Both the position numbers and the translations under genes were made by a program. 53,784 bases of DNA from the NCBI GenBank assembly GCA_021791615.1, contig JAJYWG010000353.1:1-53784 (forward strand), written 5' to 3'. The notes under the pieces were generated by a model. The model was given only the letters and a program-made list of their open reading frames with translations, did not search any database and was not told the DNA's origin. Source of the stretch: Actinomycetes bacterium (GTDB lineage Bacteria > Actinomycetota > Acidimicrobiia > Acidimicrobiales > RAAP-2). Positions 17,270 through 24,971 of this stretch are shown here, in pieces (the first letter of the stretch is position 1; every line of letters starts with the position of its first letter).

Positions 17270-17500
17270 TCACTTGCCAGTTGGCGGCCGTGGGAGCGGC
17301 GTCACCACCGCTGCCTCCATCTGACCGAGATGACCGGGCACCACTGCGAAGCAAACAGGCGTACCCGTGTCGACGTGACGTGACCCGTCGGCGATGGCAG
17401 TGCAATGGAACGACAACGTCGAGCCGTCTTCCCCGGTCACCTCGCCGAGCCCCCGGTCGGGGTCGAATGCGCTGACGGTACCGAGGCGGACGTCGGGCAC
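17270..17500 (-). CDS. Small cold-shock-domain-like protein
   Basis: This 76-residue protein begins RLGTVSAFDPDRGLGEVTGE and includes LSFHCTAIADGSRHVDTGT, which follows the cold-shock OB-fold pattern (GTV.FD..RG.G.., F.H...I..G.R....G). The aromatic RNP motifs of true Csp proteins are only partly kept, so nucleic-acid binding is likely but not certain. It starts 2 nt after hisG and is probably co-transcribed with it. Confidence 0.72.
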   Translation of the reverse strand: MPDVRLGTVSAFDPDRGLGEVTGEDGSTLSFHCTAIADGSRHVDTGTPVCFAVVPGHLGQMEAAVVTPLPRPPTGK

Positions 17501-17502
17501 GT

Positions 17503-18381
17503 TCAGTGGACGATCTTGGACAGCGCCAGTTCGAGGATATCAGTGGCACCCTGGTCCTTCAGGGCTGGGATCAAGGTGTTGATGATCTCCTTGGGGACCA
17601 CCGTTTCGAGCGCATAGCCCCGACCCCCCGAGAGCTCGGACATCGTCGGCGCCTGCAGCGAAGGCAGGGTGGCGATGACCCCCTCCAAATGCTCGGCCGC
17701 CACGTTGAGCTTGACGAGCACGTTCTCTCGCGCTTCCAACGTGCCCTGGAGGAGGGTGAGGATCTGTTCCATGGCATGACGCTTCACCGGGTCAGCCGAA
17801 GCCTCGGGATTGGCGACCAGCTCGGTGCGCGACACCAAGAGCGTCTCGATGATCTTGAGACCGGCGGATCGCAGCGCCCGGCCAGTCTCGGTGATCTCGA
17901 CGACACAGTCTGCGATCTCGGGGACCTTTGCTTCGGTCGCGCCGTAGGACAGGGAGATCTCTGCATCCACTTCGTGGGTTTCGAAAGCCCGGCGTGCCAG
18001 CTCGGGGTACTCGGTGCTCACTCGCACGTGGCGCCCGGACATGTCCGCCAGGCAGCTGTACGGCGCGTCTTCGGCAACGGCGAGGACCACCCGGATCGGG
18101 CTGGCCGTCGCCTTGGAGTACGCGAGCTCGCCCAGGGACACGACGTTGGCTCCCCGCTCCTCGATCCAGTCCCGACCCGTGATCCCGAGGTCGAACATCC
18201 CGTCGGCCACGTAGACCGGGATCTCCTGTGGGCGCAGGATCCTGACTTCACTGATCCGATCGTCAGCGATCGTGCCTCGGTACTCGACGTCCGAAGAGCG
18301 CGAAAGCGTGAGGTCCGCGGCTGCGAACAGGTCGAGGGTGGCCCGTTCCAACGAGCCCTTCGGCAGGACGAGGCGAAGCAT
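17503..18381 (-). CDS. hisG: ATP phosphoribosyltransferase (long form)
   Basis: This enzyme joins ATP and PRPP, the first step of histidine synthesis. MLRLVLPKGSLERATLDLF opens it, MFDLGITGRDWIEE and ADCVVEITETGRALRSAGLK are core motifs, and residues of about 215-292 form the ACT-like regulatory domain of the long, histidine-inhibited form. The ATG at 18381 gives 292 residues. Its position after ribH matches actinobacterial rib-his clusters, although hisE is missing here. Confidence 0.95.
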   Translation of the reverse strand: MLRLVLPKGSLERATLDLFAAADLTLSRSSDVEYRGTIADDRISEVRILRPQEIPVYVADGMFDLGITGRDWIEERGANVVSLGELAYSKATASPIRVVLAVAEDAPYSCLADMSGRHVRVSTEYPELARRAFETHEVDAEISLSYGATEAKVPEIADCVVEITETGRALRSAGLKIIETLLVSRTELVANPEASADPVKRHAMEQILTLLQGTLEARENVLVKLNVAAEHLEGVIATLPSLQAPTMSELSGGRGYALETVVPKEIINTLIPALKDQGATDILELALSKIVH

Positions 18382-18406
18382 CCTCAGATCATCCCAGACA
18401 CCTGGC

Positions 18407-18952
18407 TCAGGCCGGCAAACCTGGAGCGCGCAGGGCCGCGAGCAGGCTGTGCATCTCGATCGCGGTGCATGCCGCCTCCCGGCCTTTGTTGGATGTCCCC
18501 GGCTCCGAGCGCCTGAATGCCTGCTCCACCGTATCGGTGGTGAGGACGCCGAACACCACCGGGATCCCCCAATCGAGCTGGACCCGCTGTAGCCCAGCAG
18601 CGCACTCACCGGCGACAAAATCGTAGTGCCCGGTCTCTCCGCGGATCACCGCACCGATGCAGACCACGGCATCGACGGCGCCGGACGAAGCGAAGGAGCG
18701 GGCCGCCAGCGGCAGCTCGAAAGCTCCGGGCACCCAGGCCACCCGCACGTCGTCGCGATCGACCCGGCACGCGTCGAGCCCTTCGAGCACACCTTGCAAC
18801 AGGCGCGAAGTGATCTTGCCGTTGAACTTGGCACAGGCCACTCCGACGCGGACGCCGGACCCCTCGGCACCGCCCTCCAAGACAGCGCCCACCATCCCAT
18901 CCAACTCGCTGATCAGGTCTTTCGGAAGGGCAGTGTCGTCAGAGGACGTCAT
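18407..18952 (-). CDS. ribH: 6,7-dimethyl-8-ribityllumazine synthase
   Basis: This enzyme makes lumazine from ribitylaminouracil and dihydroxybutanone phosphate. [31 protein letters not shown] (with the catalytic His) and [19 protein letters not shown] are family motifs. The 181 residues include an N-terminal extension of about 30. The start overlaps ribBA by 14 nt. Confidence 0.96.
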   Translation of the reverse strand: MTSSDDTALPKDLISELDGMVGAVLEGGAEGSGVRVGVACAKFNGKITSRLLQGVLEGLDACRVDRDDVRVAWVPGAFELPLAARSFASSGAVDAVVCIGAVIRGETGHYDFVAGECAAGLQRVQLDWGIPVVFGVLTTDTVEQAFRRSEPGTSNKGREAACTAIEMHSLLAALRAPGLPA

Positions 18953-20159
18953 CGAGGCCCTCGAGGATGTGGCCCATGCGCTCGCGCTTGGTGCGCAGGT
19001 ACTCGATGTTCTCGGGGTTCGGCGATGGTTCCAGCGCGACCCGTTCGACGATGTCGAGCCCGAACCCTTCCAGACCTCCGTACTTCATCGGGTTGTTGGT
19101 CATGAGCCTCATGGTGGTCACTCCCAGGTCCACGAGCATCTGTGCACCGATGCCGTACTCGCGGCTGTCGACCGGGAGCCCCTGCGCCAAGTTGGCGTCC
19201 ACCGTGTCGTGCCCGCGTTCTTGCAGTTGGTAGGCGCGGATCTTGTGCCCGAGACCGATGCCGCGACCCTCGTGCCCTCGGAGATAGACGACGACCCCCG
19301 TACCTTCCTGCTCGATTCGCTCGACCGCTGCTCGGAGCTGCGGACCGCAGTCGCAGCGCAGCGATCCGAAAACGTCACCGGTCAGGCATTCGGAGTGGAC
19401 CCGCACCAGCACGTCGCTTCGCCCCGCCACCTCACCCATGACGAGCGCGAGGTGCTGCTCGCCGTCAAGCACGGATTCGTACACGTACGCGGTGAAAGCC
19501 CCCGTCGCGGTGGGGATCCTGGCCTCGGAGACCCGGCGGACCAGCTTTTCGTTCCTGCGCCGGTAGCGGATGAGGTCGGCGATCGAGATGAGCGGCAATT
19601 CGTGGCGCCGGGCAAACCTCTCGAGCTCGGGCAGCCGGGCCATCGCCGATTTGTCCTCGGTGACGATCTCACACAGAACCCCTGCCGGCGCCATTCCCGC
19701 CGCCCGGGCCAGGTCGACGGTGGCTTCGGTGTGGCCGGCTCGCTTGAGAACTCCCCCAGGCCGGTACCGCAACGGAAAGATATGGCCCGGGCGGTTCAAG
19801 TCGGTCGGACGAGTGGCCGGATCGATGAGCGCGGCGATGGTGGCCGAACGATCGGCAGCCGAGATGCCGGTGGAGGTACCTGAACGGGCATCCACGCTGA
19901 CGGTGAACGCCGTCCGTTGGGCTTCGGTGTTGGCGCTCACCATGAGGGGAAGATCGAGGTGATCGGCCCGCTCGGGCATGAGAGGGACGCAGATCACCCC
20001 CGACGTGTGTGCCAGGAAGAACGCGATCTTCTCGGGGGTCGCCGCTTCGGCTGCCATGACCAGATCGCCCTCGTTCTCGCGGTCCTCGTCGTCGACGACG
20101 ACGACCATCCCCCCGCGCCCGATGGCCTCGATTGCCTCTTCGATCGGGGAGAAACCCAT
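18939..20159 (-). CDS. ribBA: Fused DHBP synthase / GTP cyclohydrolase II
   Basis: The N-terminal half (about 1-200) is 3,4-dihydroxy-2-butanone 4-phosphate synthase, with [16 protein letters not shown] and the later [20 protein letters not shown]. The C-terminal half is GTP cyclohydrolase II, with the zinc site [18 protein letters not shown] and [12 protein letters not shown]. The 406-residue fusion supplies both branches of riboflavin synthesis. The ATG shares one base with the ribD stop (TGATG). Confidence 0.97.
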   Translation of the reverse strand: MGFSPIEEAIEAIGRGGMVVVVDDEDRENEGDLVMAAEAATPEKIAFFLAHTSGVICVPLMPERADHLDLPLMVSANTEAQRTAFTVSVDARSGTSTGISAADRSATIAALIDPATRPTDLNRPGHIFPLRYRPGGVLKRAGHTEATVDLARAAGMAPAGVLCEIVTEDKSAMARLPELERFARRHELPLISIADLIRYRRRNEKLVRRVSEARIPTATGAFTAYVYESVLDGEQHLALVMGEVAGRSDVLVRVHSECLTGDVFGSLRCDCGPQLRAAVERIEQEGTGVVVYLRGHEGRGIGLGHKIRAYQLQERGHDTVDANLAQGLPVDSREYGIGAQMLVDLGVTTMRLMTNNPMKYGGLEGFGLDIVERVALEPSPNPENIEYLRTKRERMGHILEGLDDVL

Positions 20160-21145
20160 CAGGCGGCCAGCTCGAGACGTAGGTCGTCGCCAAGGCGATC
20201 GACCGCGACGAGCTTTCCTCGCCAGAACCTGTCAATCGTCGGCGCGCCCGGTCCGGTCATCATGGGGTGCGCATCGTCACCGCCGGCGAGCGCCGGGGCG
20301 AGATAGATGACGTAACGATCGACCATGCCTTGGACATGGAAATCATGGGCAACCCGCGGTCCACCTTCGACAAGTACCTGCAGCACACCCCGCCGGCCCA
20401 GCTCGTCGAGCACCGCCCCAAGATCACCCGACAGCTCCAACGCCGGCCTGACCCGAGCGCCGTCCGGCGCTCGCCCGAGGACGACTCGAAGGGGTTGGCG
20501 CGCCGGCGGCGGATCGAGCCGCGCCGTCAGCTCGGGGTCGTCGGCGCGCACCGTTCCCGCCCCGACGAGCACCGCGTCCGACCTCGCCCGGAGCCGGTGG
20601 GCATCCAACCGGGCGTCGGGGCCGGTGATCCAACGGCTCGAGCCGTCGGGAGCGGCCGTCCGTCCGTCACAGGTCGCCGCCAACTTCAGCACCACCCACG
20701 GGCGTCCGGTCCGGCGATGCTTGAGGTACGGCGCGAGCTGCTCCTCGATCTGCGCTCCGCACTCTCCCACCGAGACCTCCACGCCGGACTCGGCGAGGCG
20801 TGCGGCACCCCGACCGCTCACTTGGGGATCCGGGTCGAGAACCCCGATCGCGACCCTCGCCACGCCCGCATCGATGATGGCGTCCGCACATGCCGGGGTG
20901 CGGCCTTGGTGGGCGCAGGGTTCCAGGGTCGTGTAGAGCGTCGCGCCCCGTGCTCGGGGGCCGGCACTCTCGAGCGCCGCCGCTTCGGCGTGAGGTCCCC
21001 CAGGCGGCGCCGTCGCCCCCTCGTAGACCTCTCCTTGCTCGGTGACCACCAACGCGCCGACCCAAGGGTTGGGAGCGGTGGACCCACGCACCAGGTCGGC
21101 GAGCTCCATCGCCCGGGTCATCAGCGCCCTGTCGGATCGCTCCAC
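20159..21145 (-). CDS. ribD: Bifunctional pyrimidine deaminase / reductase
   Basis: The N-terminal deaminase has the zinc site [12 protein letters not shown] and [20 protein letters not shown]. The C-terminal reductase starts around residue 150 ([15 protein letters not shown]) and includes [13 protein letters not shown]. The GTG at 21145 follows AGGAGG by 5 nt and is the best start; a nearby ATG at 21150 is out of frame. It is the first gene of the rib operon. No riboflavin synthase gene follows it. Confidence 0.95.
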   Translation of the reverse strand: MERSDRALMTRAMELADLVRGSTAPNPWVGALVVTEQGEVYEGATAPPGGPHAEAAALESAGPRARGATLYTTLEPCAHQGRTPACADAIIDAGVARVAIGVLDPDPQVSGRGAARLAESGVEVSVGECGAQIEEQLAPYLKHRRTGRPWVVLKLAATCDGRTAAPDGSSRWITGPDARLDAHRLRARSDAVLVGAGTVRADDPELTARLDPPPARQPLRVVLGRAPDGARVRPALELSGDLGAVLDELGRRGVLQVLVEGGPRVAHDFHVQGMVDRYVIYLAPALAGGDDAHPMMTGPGAPTIDRFWRGKLVAVDRLGDDLRLELAA

Positions 21146-21166
21146 CGCATCCTCCTCTCTCCACCA

Positions 21167-21195
21167 ATACTAGAACATGTTTCATTTTTTGTCGA
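21167..21195 (-). promoter_or_regulatory. ribD promoter, short leader, no room for an FMN riboswitch
   Basis: On the minus strand TCGACA (21195-21190) and TAGTAT (21172-21167) are 17 nt apart. Transcription should start near 21160, leaving a leader of about 15 nt with an AGGAGG site. The spacer holds the palindrome AACATGTT. An FMN riboswitch needs far more than this and no such fold is evident. Confidence 0.65.
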
Positions 21196-21228
21196 GCCAC
21201 TGTCCCTTGCGCCGCCCGGCCGGTGACC

Positions 21229-21963
21229 TCAGCCGCCGCTCGGCTCGGGCGCCGCCAGCACGCGACCCCCTGCACCCGCAGCCCGACGGATGGTCTCGAC
21301 GGCACGGCGGGGTTGCTCGTTCCCGAAGACGGCCGAGCCGGCGACCAGGACGTTGGCACCGGCGGCGGCGACGGCGGCGGCCGTGTGCTCGTCGATGCCG
21401 CCGTCGACCTCGAGGTCCACCTGATCAGAACGGCCGCTGGCGTCGAGGCTCCGGCGCACTCGGGCCACCTTGTCCAGCACCTCGCTGATGAGCTCCTGGC
21501 CTCCGAACCCGGGGTGAACGGTCATGCAGAGCACCAGGTCAACTTGGTGGAGGTGCGGCTCGAGGGCGGCGAAAGGCGTCTCGGGATTGGCGGCCAAACC
21601 GGCCCGCAGGCCCAACCGGTGCATCTCGTCGACCAGCTCGTCGGTCCGGCCGACCTCGACGTGGACGGTGCACCCGTCGGCACCCGAGGCCGCGAATGCC
21701 TCCAGGAACGAGCCTGGGTCAGTCATCATGAGGTGGCAGTCGAAGTACAAAGGGGTGTGCCGGCGAAGGGATGCCACGACCGGTGGTCCGATCGTCAAGT
21801 TGGGAACGAAGTGCCCGTCCATGACGTCGACGTGGAGCCAGTCGGCGACCGAAGCCACCTCGCCGACGGCTGCCGCCAGGTTGCCGAAGTCTGCGGACAG
21901 CACGGAAGGCGCCACCTTTACAGCACGAGGCGTCGGGACTGCTTCGGCGAGGTGTCGACCCAC
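21229..21963 (-). CDS. rpe: Ribulose-phosphate 3-epimerase
   Basis: This enzyme interconverts ribulose 5-phosphate and xylulose 5-phosphate. VAPSVLSADFGNL, LHVDVMDGHFVPNLTIGPP, CMTVHPGFGGQELISEVLDK and LEVDGGIDEHTAA are the TIM-barrel metal and phosphate motifs. GTG at 21963 gives 244 residues. Its place upstream of ribD is common in actinobacteria; its product can feed ribulose 5-phosphate into DHBP synthesis. Confidence 0.96.
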   Translation of the reverse strand: MGRHLAEAVPTPRAVKVAPSVLSADFGNLAAAVGEVASVADWLHVDVMDGHFVPNLTIGPPVVASLRRHTPLYFDCHLMMTDPGSFLEAFAASGADGCTVHVEVGRTDELVDEMHRLGLRAGLAANPETPFAALEPHLHQVDLVLCMTVHPGFGGQELISEVLDKVARVRRSLDASGRSDQVDLEVDGGIDEHTAAAVAAAGANVLVAGSAVFGNEQPRRAVETIRRAAGAGGRVLAAPEPSGG

Positions 21964-22088
21964 CCTCCCAGCTTACGGCCGTTCGACCTTGCCGCCGCGC
22001 TGGGCCAACGAGCATTGTCACCCTCCTTGTTCTGCCACAGGACACCGGCACGCTGCTGGCACGTCCCCGGATCGGGTACGTTCAGGCC

Positions 22089-22337
22089 ATGTCCGACTAC
22101 GTCATCCCTGAACCAGAGCCCAAAGAGGTCGACGAGAAGCTCTCGATCGAACTACGGCACCTGGTGGAGAACGCTGTGCTGCGAGGCCATCCGTCGGGAG
22201 AGGAGCGATGCGACAACTGTCGCTACTACCTCGAGCCGTACAACGACCTCTCGTACTGCTGGCACCCCAAGCTCCGGATCCTCGTCGGCGCACAGTGGTG
22301 GTGCCAGTGGTGGGAGGAGATCCCCGAGGAGAGCTGA
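22089..22337 (+). CDS. Small four-cysteine protein resembling high-potential iron-sulfur proteins
   Basis: This 82-residue acidic protein has cysteines at 41, 44, 57 and 72 (CDNCRYY, SYCWHP, WWCQWW), a C-x2-C-x12-C-x14-C pattern with aromatics next to each cysteine. HiPIP electron carriers use nearly the same layout around a 4Fe-4S cluster, but a zinc site is also possible. There is no Tat or Sec signal, unlike classical HiPIPs. Function is unknown. It is divergent from rpe. Confidence 0.6.
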   Translation: MSDYVIPEPEPKEVDEKLSIELRHLVENAVLRGHPSGEERCDNCRYYLEPYNDLSYCWHPKLRILVGAQWWCQWWEEIPEES

Positions 22338-22367
22338 GCGCACCGAGCGCGTGCGACCGGCGGGATC

Positions 22368-23645
22368 TCAGGAGCCCGTGGCGAACCGGGGCAGGAATTG
22401 CCGATTGGCCTGCAGGAGGTCGTCGGCCAGCTCCGCAGCCACCGGGTACTGGCCCACCAGGGGGTTCGCCACCAGCGCCTTCACGACGGCGTCCCGGCTA
22501 CCGCTCGCCGCGGCTTCGACGGCAAGGCGCTCGTAGGCCTTCACGTGCTCGACCAGGCCGAGCATCTCGGGAGGCAGCGGACGTTGGGGCAGAGGGTGCG
22601 CACCTTCGGCATCGACCACTGCCCGCACCTCGACAACGGCATCGTCGGGCAGGCCGGGAATGGCACCGTCGTTGCGGACGTCGACCACCTGGACATCGCC
22701 GGTGCCAGCGTGGAGCGATGCCATCAAGCGGACAGCCGACTCCGAGTAGTACGCACCGCCCCGCCAGGCCAGCGCTTCGGGCTTTGAATCGAGTGCGGGG
22801 TCCCTGTACTGGCCGAGCAGCTCGGTTTCGAGGTCTGCGACGACCGCTGCTCGCGGTCGGTACCCGTCGGCCAACTGGGAGCGCAGCTCGGCGTCCCGTC
22901 CGTAGTAGTAGTGAAGGTAGTACGAAGGCAGTGCTCCGAGGAGCTCGATCAGTGAGATCGGCACACCGCTCTCGAGCTCGAGTTCCGGCCCGAACCTCGC
23001 AATCAGCTCTGGCAAGCGGTCGAGTCCGTCCACCGTCGCGGAGCGCACCCAAGTCAGATGGTTGAGCCCGACGTGCTCGAGGTCGATCGCGTCGGGGTCG
23101 ATGCCACCCAGATAATGGCCGACCCTTCGCTGCACCCAACGCGCCACGTTGCACAGCCCGACAGCTCGATGTCCGGCGTCTGACAGCGCCTGGGTCACGA
23201 TCCCTACCGGGTTGGTGAAATCCACGAGCCACGCCCCCCGAGCTGCTCGCGACGCGGTGAGCTCGGCAAGCTCGAGGACGAGCGGCACCGTCCGCAGTGC
23301 TTTGGCCAGACCACCGGGCCCGGTCGTCTCCTGGCCGAAGCATCCGTGTCCCAGCGGCAACGTCTCGTCCGAAAGGCGGGCCGACTGCCCGCCTACCCGG
23401 AGCTGGACGACCACGAAATCTGCTCCTTCGATCGCGGCATTTGGGTCTGCAGTGGTGAGCAGGCGGCCTTCCCATCCCCTGCGGCGCAGGATCCGCTCGG
23501 ACACGCCACCGACCGCCTCCAGCCGGTCGCGGTCAGGATCCAAGAGGACCAGCTCGTCGACTTTCAGTCGATCCTGATGATCGCAGAGACCGTCGACGAG
23601 CTCGGGGGTATAGGTGCTCCCGCCGCCGACCACGGCCACCTTCAC
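22368..23645 (-). CDS. Glycoside hydrolase family 4 (6-phospho-beta-glucosidase-like)
   Basis: GH4 enzymes cleave phosphorylated glycosides using NAD+ and a divalent metal. VKVAVVGGGSTYTPELVDGL is the NAD site, VDFTNPVGIVTQAL and GLCNVARWVQ hold the metal-binding Cys, and HVGLNHLTWVR the metal-binding His. The chosen GTG at 23645 gives 425 residues, normal for the family; GTG at 23651 is equally possible. It is divergent from a sugar kinase, suggesting uptake and phosphorylation of an amino sugar or disaccharide. Confidence 0.92.
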   Translation of the reverse strand: MKVAVVGGGSTYTPELVDGLCDHQDRLKVDELVLLDPDRDRLEAVGGVSERILRRRGWEGRLLTTADPNAAIEGADFVVVQLRVGGQSARLSDETLPLGHGCFGQETTGPGGLAKALRTVPLVLELAELTASRAARGAWLVDFTNPVGIVTQALSDAGHRAVGLCNVARWVQRRVGHYLGGIDPDAIDLEHVGLNHLTWVRSATVDGLDRLPELIARFGPELELESGVPISLIELLGALPSYYLHYYYGRDAELRSQLADGYRPRAAVVADLETELLGQYRDPALDSKPEALAWRGGAYYSESAVRLMASLHAGTGDVQVVDVRNDGAIPGLPDDAVVEVRAVVDAEGAHPLPQRPLPPEMLGLVEHVKAYERLAVEAAASGSRDAVVKALVANPLVGQYPVAAELADDLLQANRQFLPRFATGS

Positions 23646-23723
23646 CCCCACGACAACACCCCAAGGAGAGCGCCGCCGTCGGCTATCAGGGAAGCCACCA
23701 CCTTCAACGTAACATCTCCGCGC

Positions 23724-24902
23724 GTGGAGATCACGAGCCCAGCACCCCTGCTCCTGGCGGTCGACGGCGGAGCCAGCAAGACCGACGTGGCCCTGGTCGC
23801 AGCGGACGGCTCGTTGGTGGGCCGTGCTCGCGGGTCGGCCTCGAACCACCAGACGATCGGTCTGGACGCCGCCATGGACCACCTCGACGCCGCGATCCGA
23901 GAAGCCGTGGCCGGCGCAGCAACCGTCCTCCACTCGGCTGATCAGCCGAGCGCGACCCGTGCCGCGTCGGGGGATGGCCGGCCGCTCTTCGCCCTCGGCA
24001 CGTTCTGCCTGGCCGGCCTTGACCTGGAAGTGGACGAAGCCAGGTTGCAGAACGCGATCGCTGCTCGGGGATGGGCTTCCGAGCAGCTTCTGTTCAACGA
24101 CACGTTCGCAGTCCTTCGCTCCGGCGCCAGTTCGGGATGGGGCATCGGGGTCGTCTGCGGCACCGGGCTCAACTGCGTCGGCCTTGGGCCCTCGGGGGAG
24201 ACGGTGCGCTTTCCGGCTCTCGGCGAGCTGTCAGGAGACTTCGCTCCGGGCGGTATCTGGCTCGGGATACGCGGGCTGGGGATCGCTCTTCGAGCCCGCG
24301 ACGGACGGGGCTGTGCGACGTTGCTGCGAGAGCGCGTCGCTGCACACTTTGGCCGCCATAGCCCCGAAGCGGTCCTCGAGGCCGTGTACACCGGTGAGCT
24401 CCCGCTCGGGAAGCTGGCCGAACTGGCAGAGGTCGTCGTGGCCGCCGCCGCTGACGCCGATGCACCTTCGAACGAGGCGCTGGACCTGCTCGTGAACGAA
24501 GTGGTTGCCATGGTCGCCGCGACCGCCGGACGCTTCGGCAGGGACACGAGCGAGGACAGTCGCAGAAGACCGGACAACGACAGGCCGCCTCCACACTTGG
24601 GCGATGCTGAGCTCTCGGGCGATGCTGAGCTCTTGGGCGATGCTGAGCTCTTGGGCGATGCTGAGCTCTTGGGCGATGCTGAGCTCTTGGGCGACACCGA
24701 GGTAGAGGTCGTCGTCGGCGGAGGCATGTTTGACAGCTCGCTCTTCAGTGATCGAGTGCTGGGTGGCATCCGAGCTTGCCTGCCGCGCGCCGTGCTCCGG
24801 CGGATCGCGGGACCCCCGGTGGTCGGTGCCGCGCTCCTCGGGCTCGATCATCTCGGCGCGAGCCTGGCCGCACAGGAGCGCTTGCGCGCCGCGCTTCGCT
24901 GA
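23724..24902 (+). CDS. BadF/BadG-type sugar kinase (N-acetylglucosamine kinase-like) with repeat insertion
   Basis: This is an ASKHA-fold ATPase. LLLAVDGGASKTDVALVAAD is the phosphate-1 loop, GIGVVCGTGLNCVGLGPSG is the phosphate-2 loop, and VVVGGGMFDSS is the adenosine motif. The GTG at 23724 gives 392 residues. Between about residues 292 and 325 five copies of a GDAELL unit are inserted just before the adenosine motif. Divergence from the GH4 gene suggests that it phosphorylates the same substrate family. Confidence 0.88.
   Translation: MEITSPAPLLLAVDGGASKTDVALVAADGSLVGRARGSASNHQTIGLDAAMDHLDAAIREAVAGAATVLHSADQPSATRAASGDGRPLFALGTFCLAGLDLEVDEARLQNAIAARGWASEQLLFNDTFAVLRSGASSGWGIGVVCGTGLNCVGLGPSGETVRFPALGELSGDFAPGGIWLGIRGLGIALRARDGRGCATLLRERVAAHFGRHSPEAVLEAVYTGELPLGKLAELAEVVVAAAADADAPSNEALDLLVNEVVAMVAATAGRFGRDTSEDSRRRPDNDRPPPHLGDAELSGDAELLGDAELLGDAELLGDAELLGDTEVEVVVGGGMFDSSLFSDRVLGGIRACLPRAVLRRIAGPPVVGAALLGLDHLGASLAAQERLRAALR
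24603..24692. repeat. Five-copy 18-bp in-frame tandem repeat in the BadF-type kinase
   Basis: GATGCTGAGCTCTTGGGC repeats at 24621, 24639, 24657 and 24675, preceded by a one-base variant at 24603. Six codons per unit encode DAELLG. Near-perfect identity implies recent expansion by slippage or unequal exchange. Confidence 0.95.
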
Positions 24903-24971
24903 CGGGCACGTCCCCCACCATCGATCTCCTGCCTCGCACTTGCGCCAGTGCGACGGGCCTCGTGGCAGCGC

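Noticed and set aside
21173..21189. LexA/SOS box in the ribD promoter
   Set aside because: The palindrome AACATGTT lacks the 4-nt spacing between GAAC and GTTC half-sites of Gram-positive SOS boxes.
21150..21228. FMN riboswitch upstream of ribD
   Set aside because: The promoter leaves only about 15 nt of leader and no RFN-type helices are visible.
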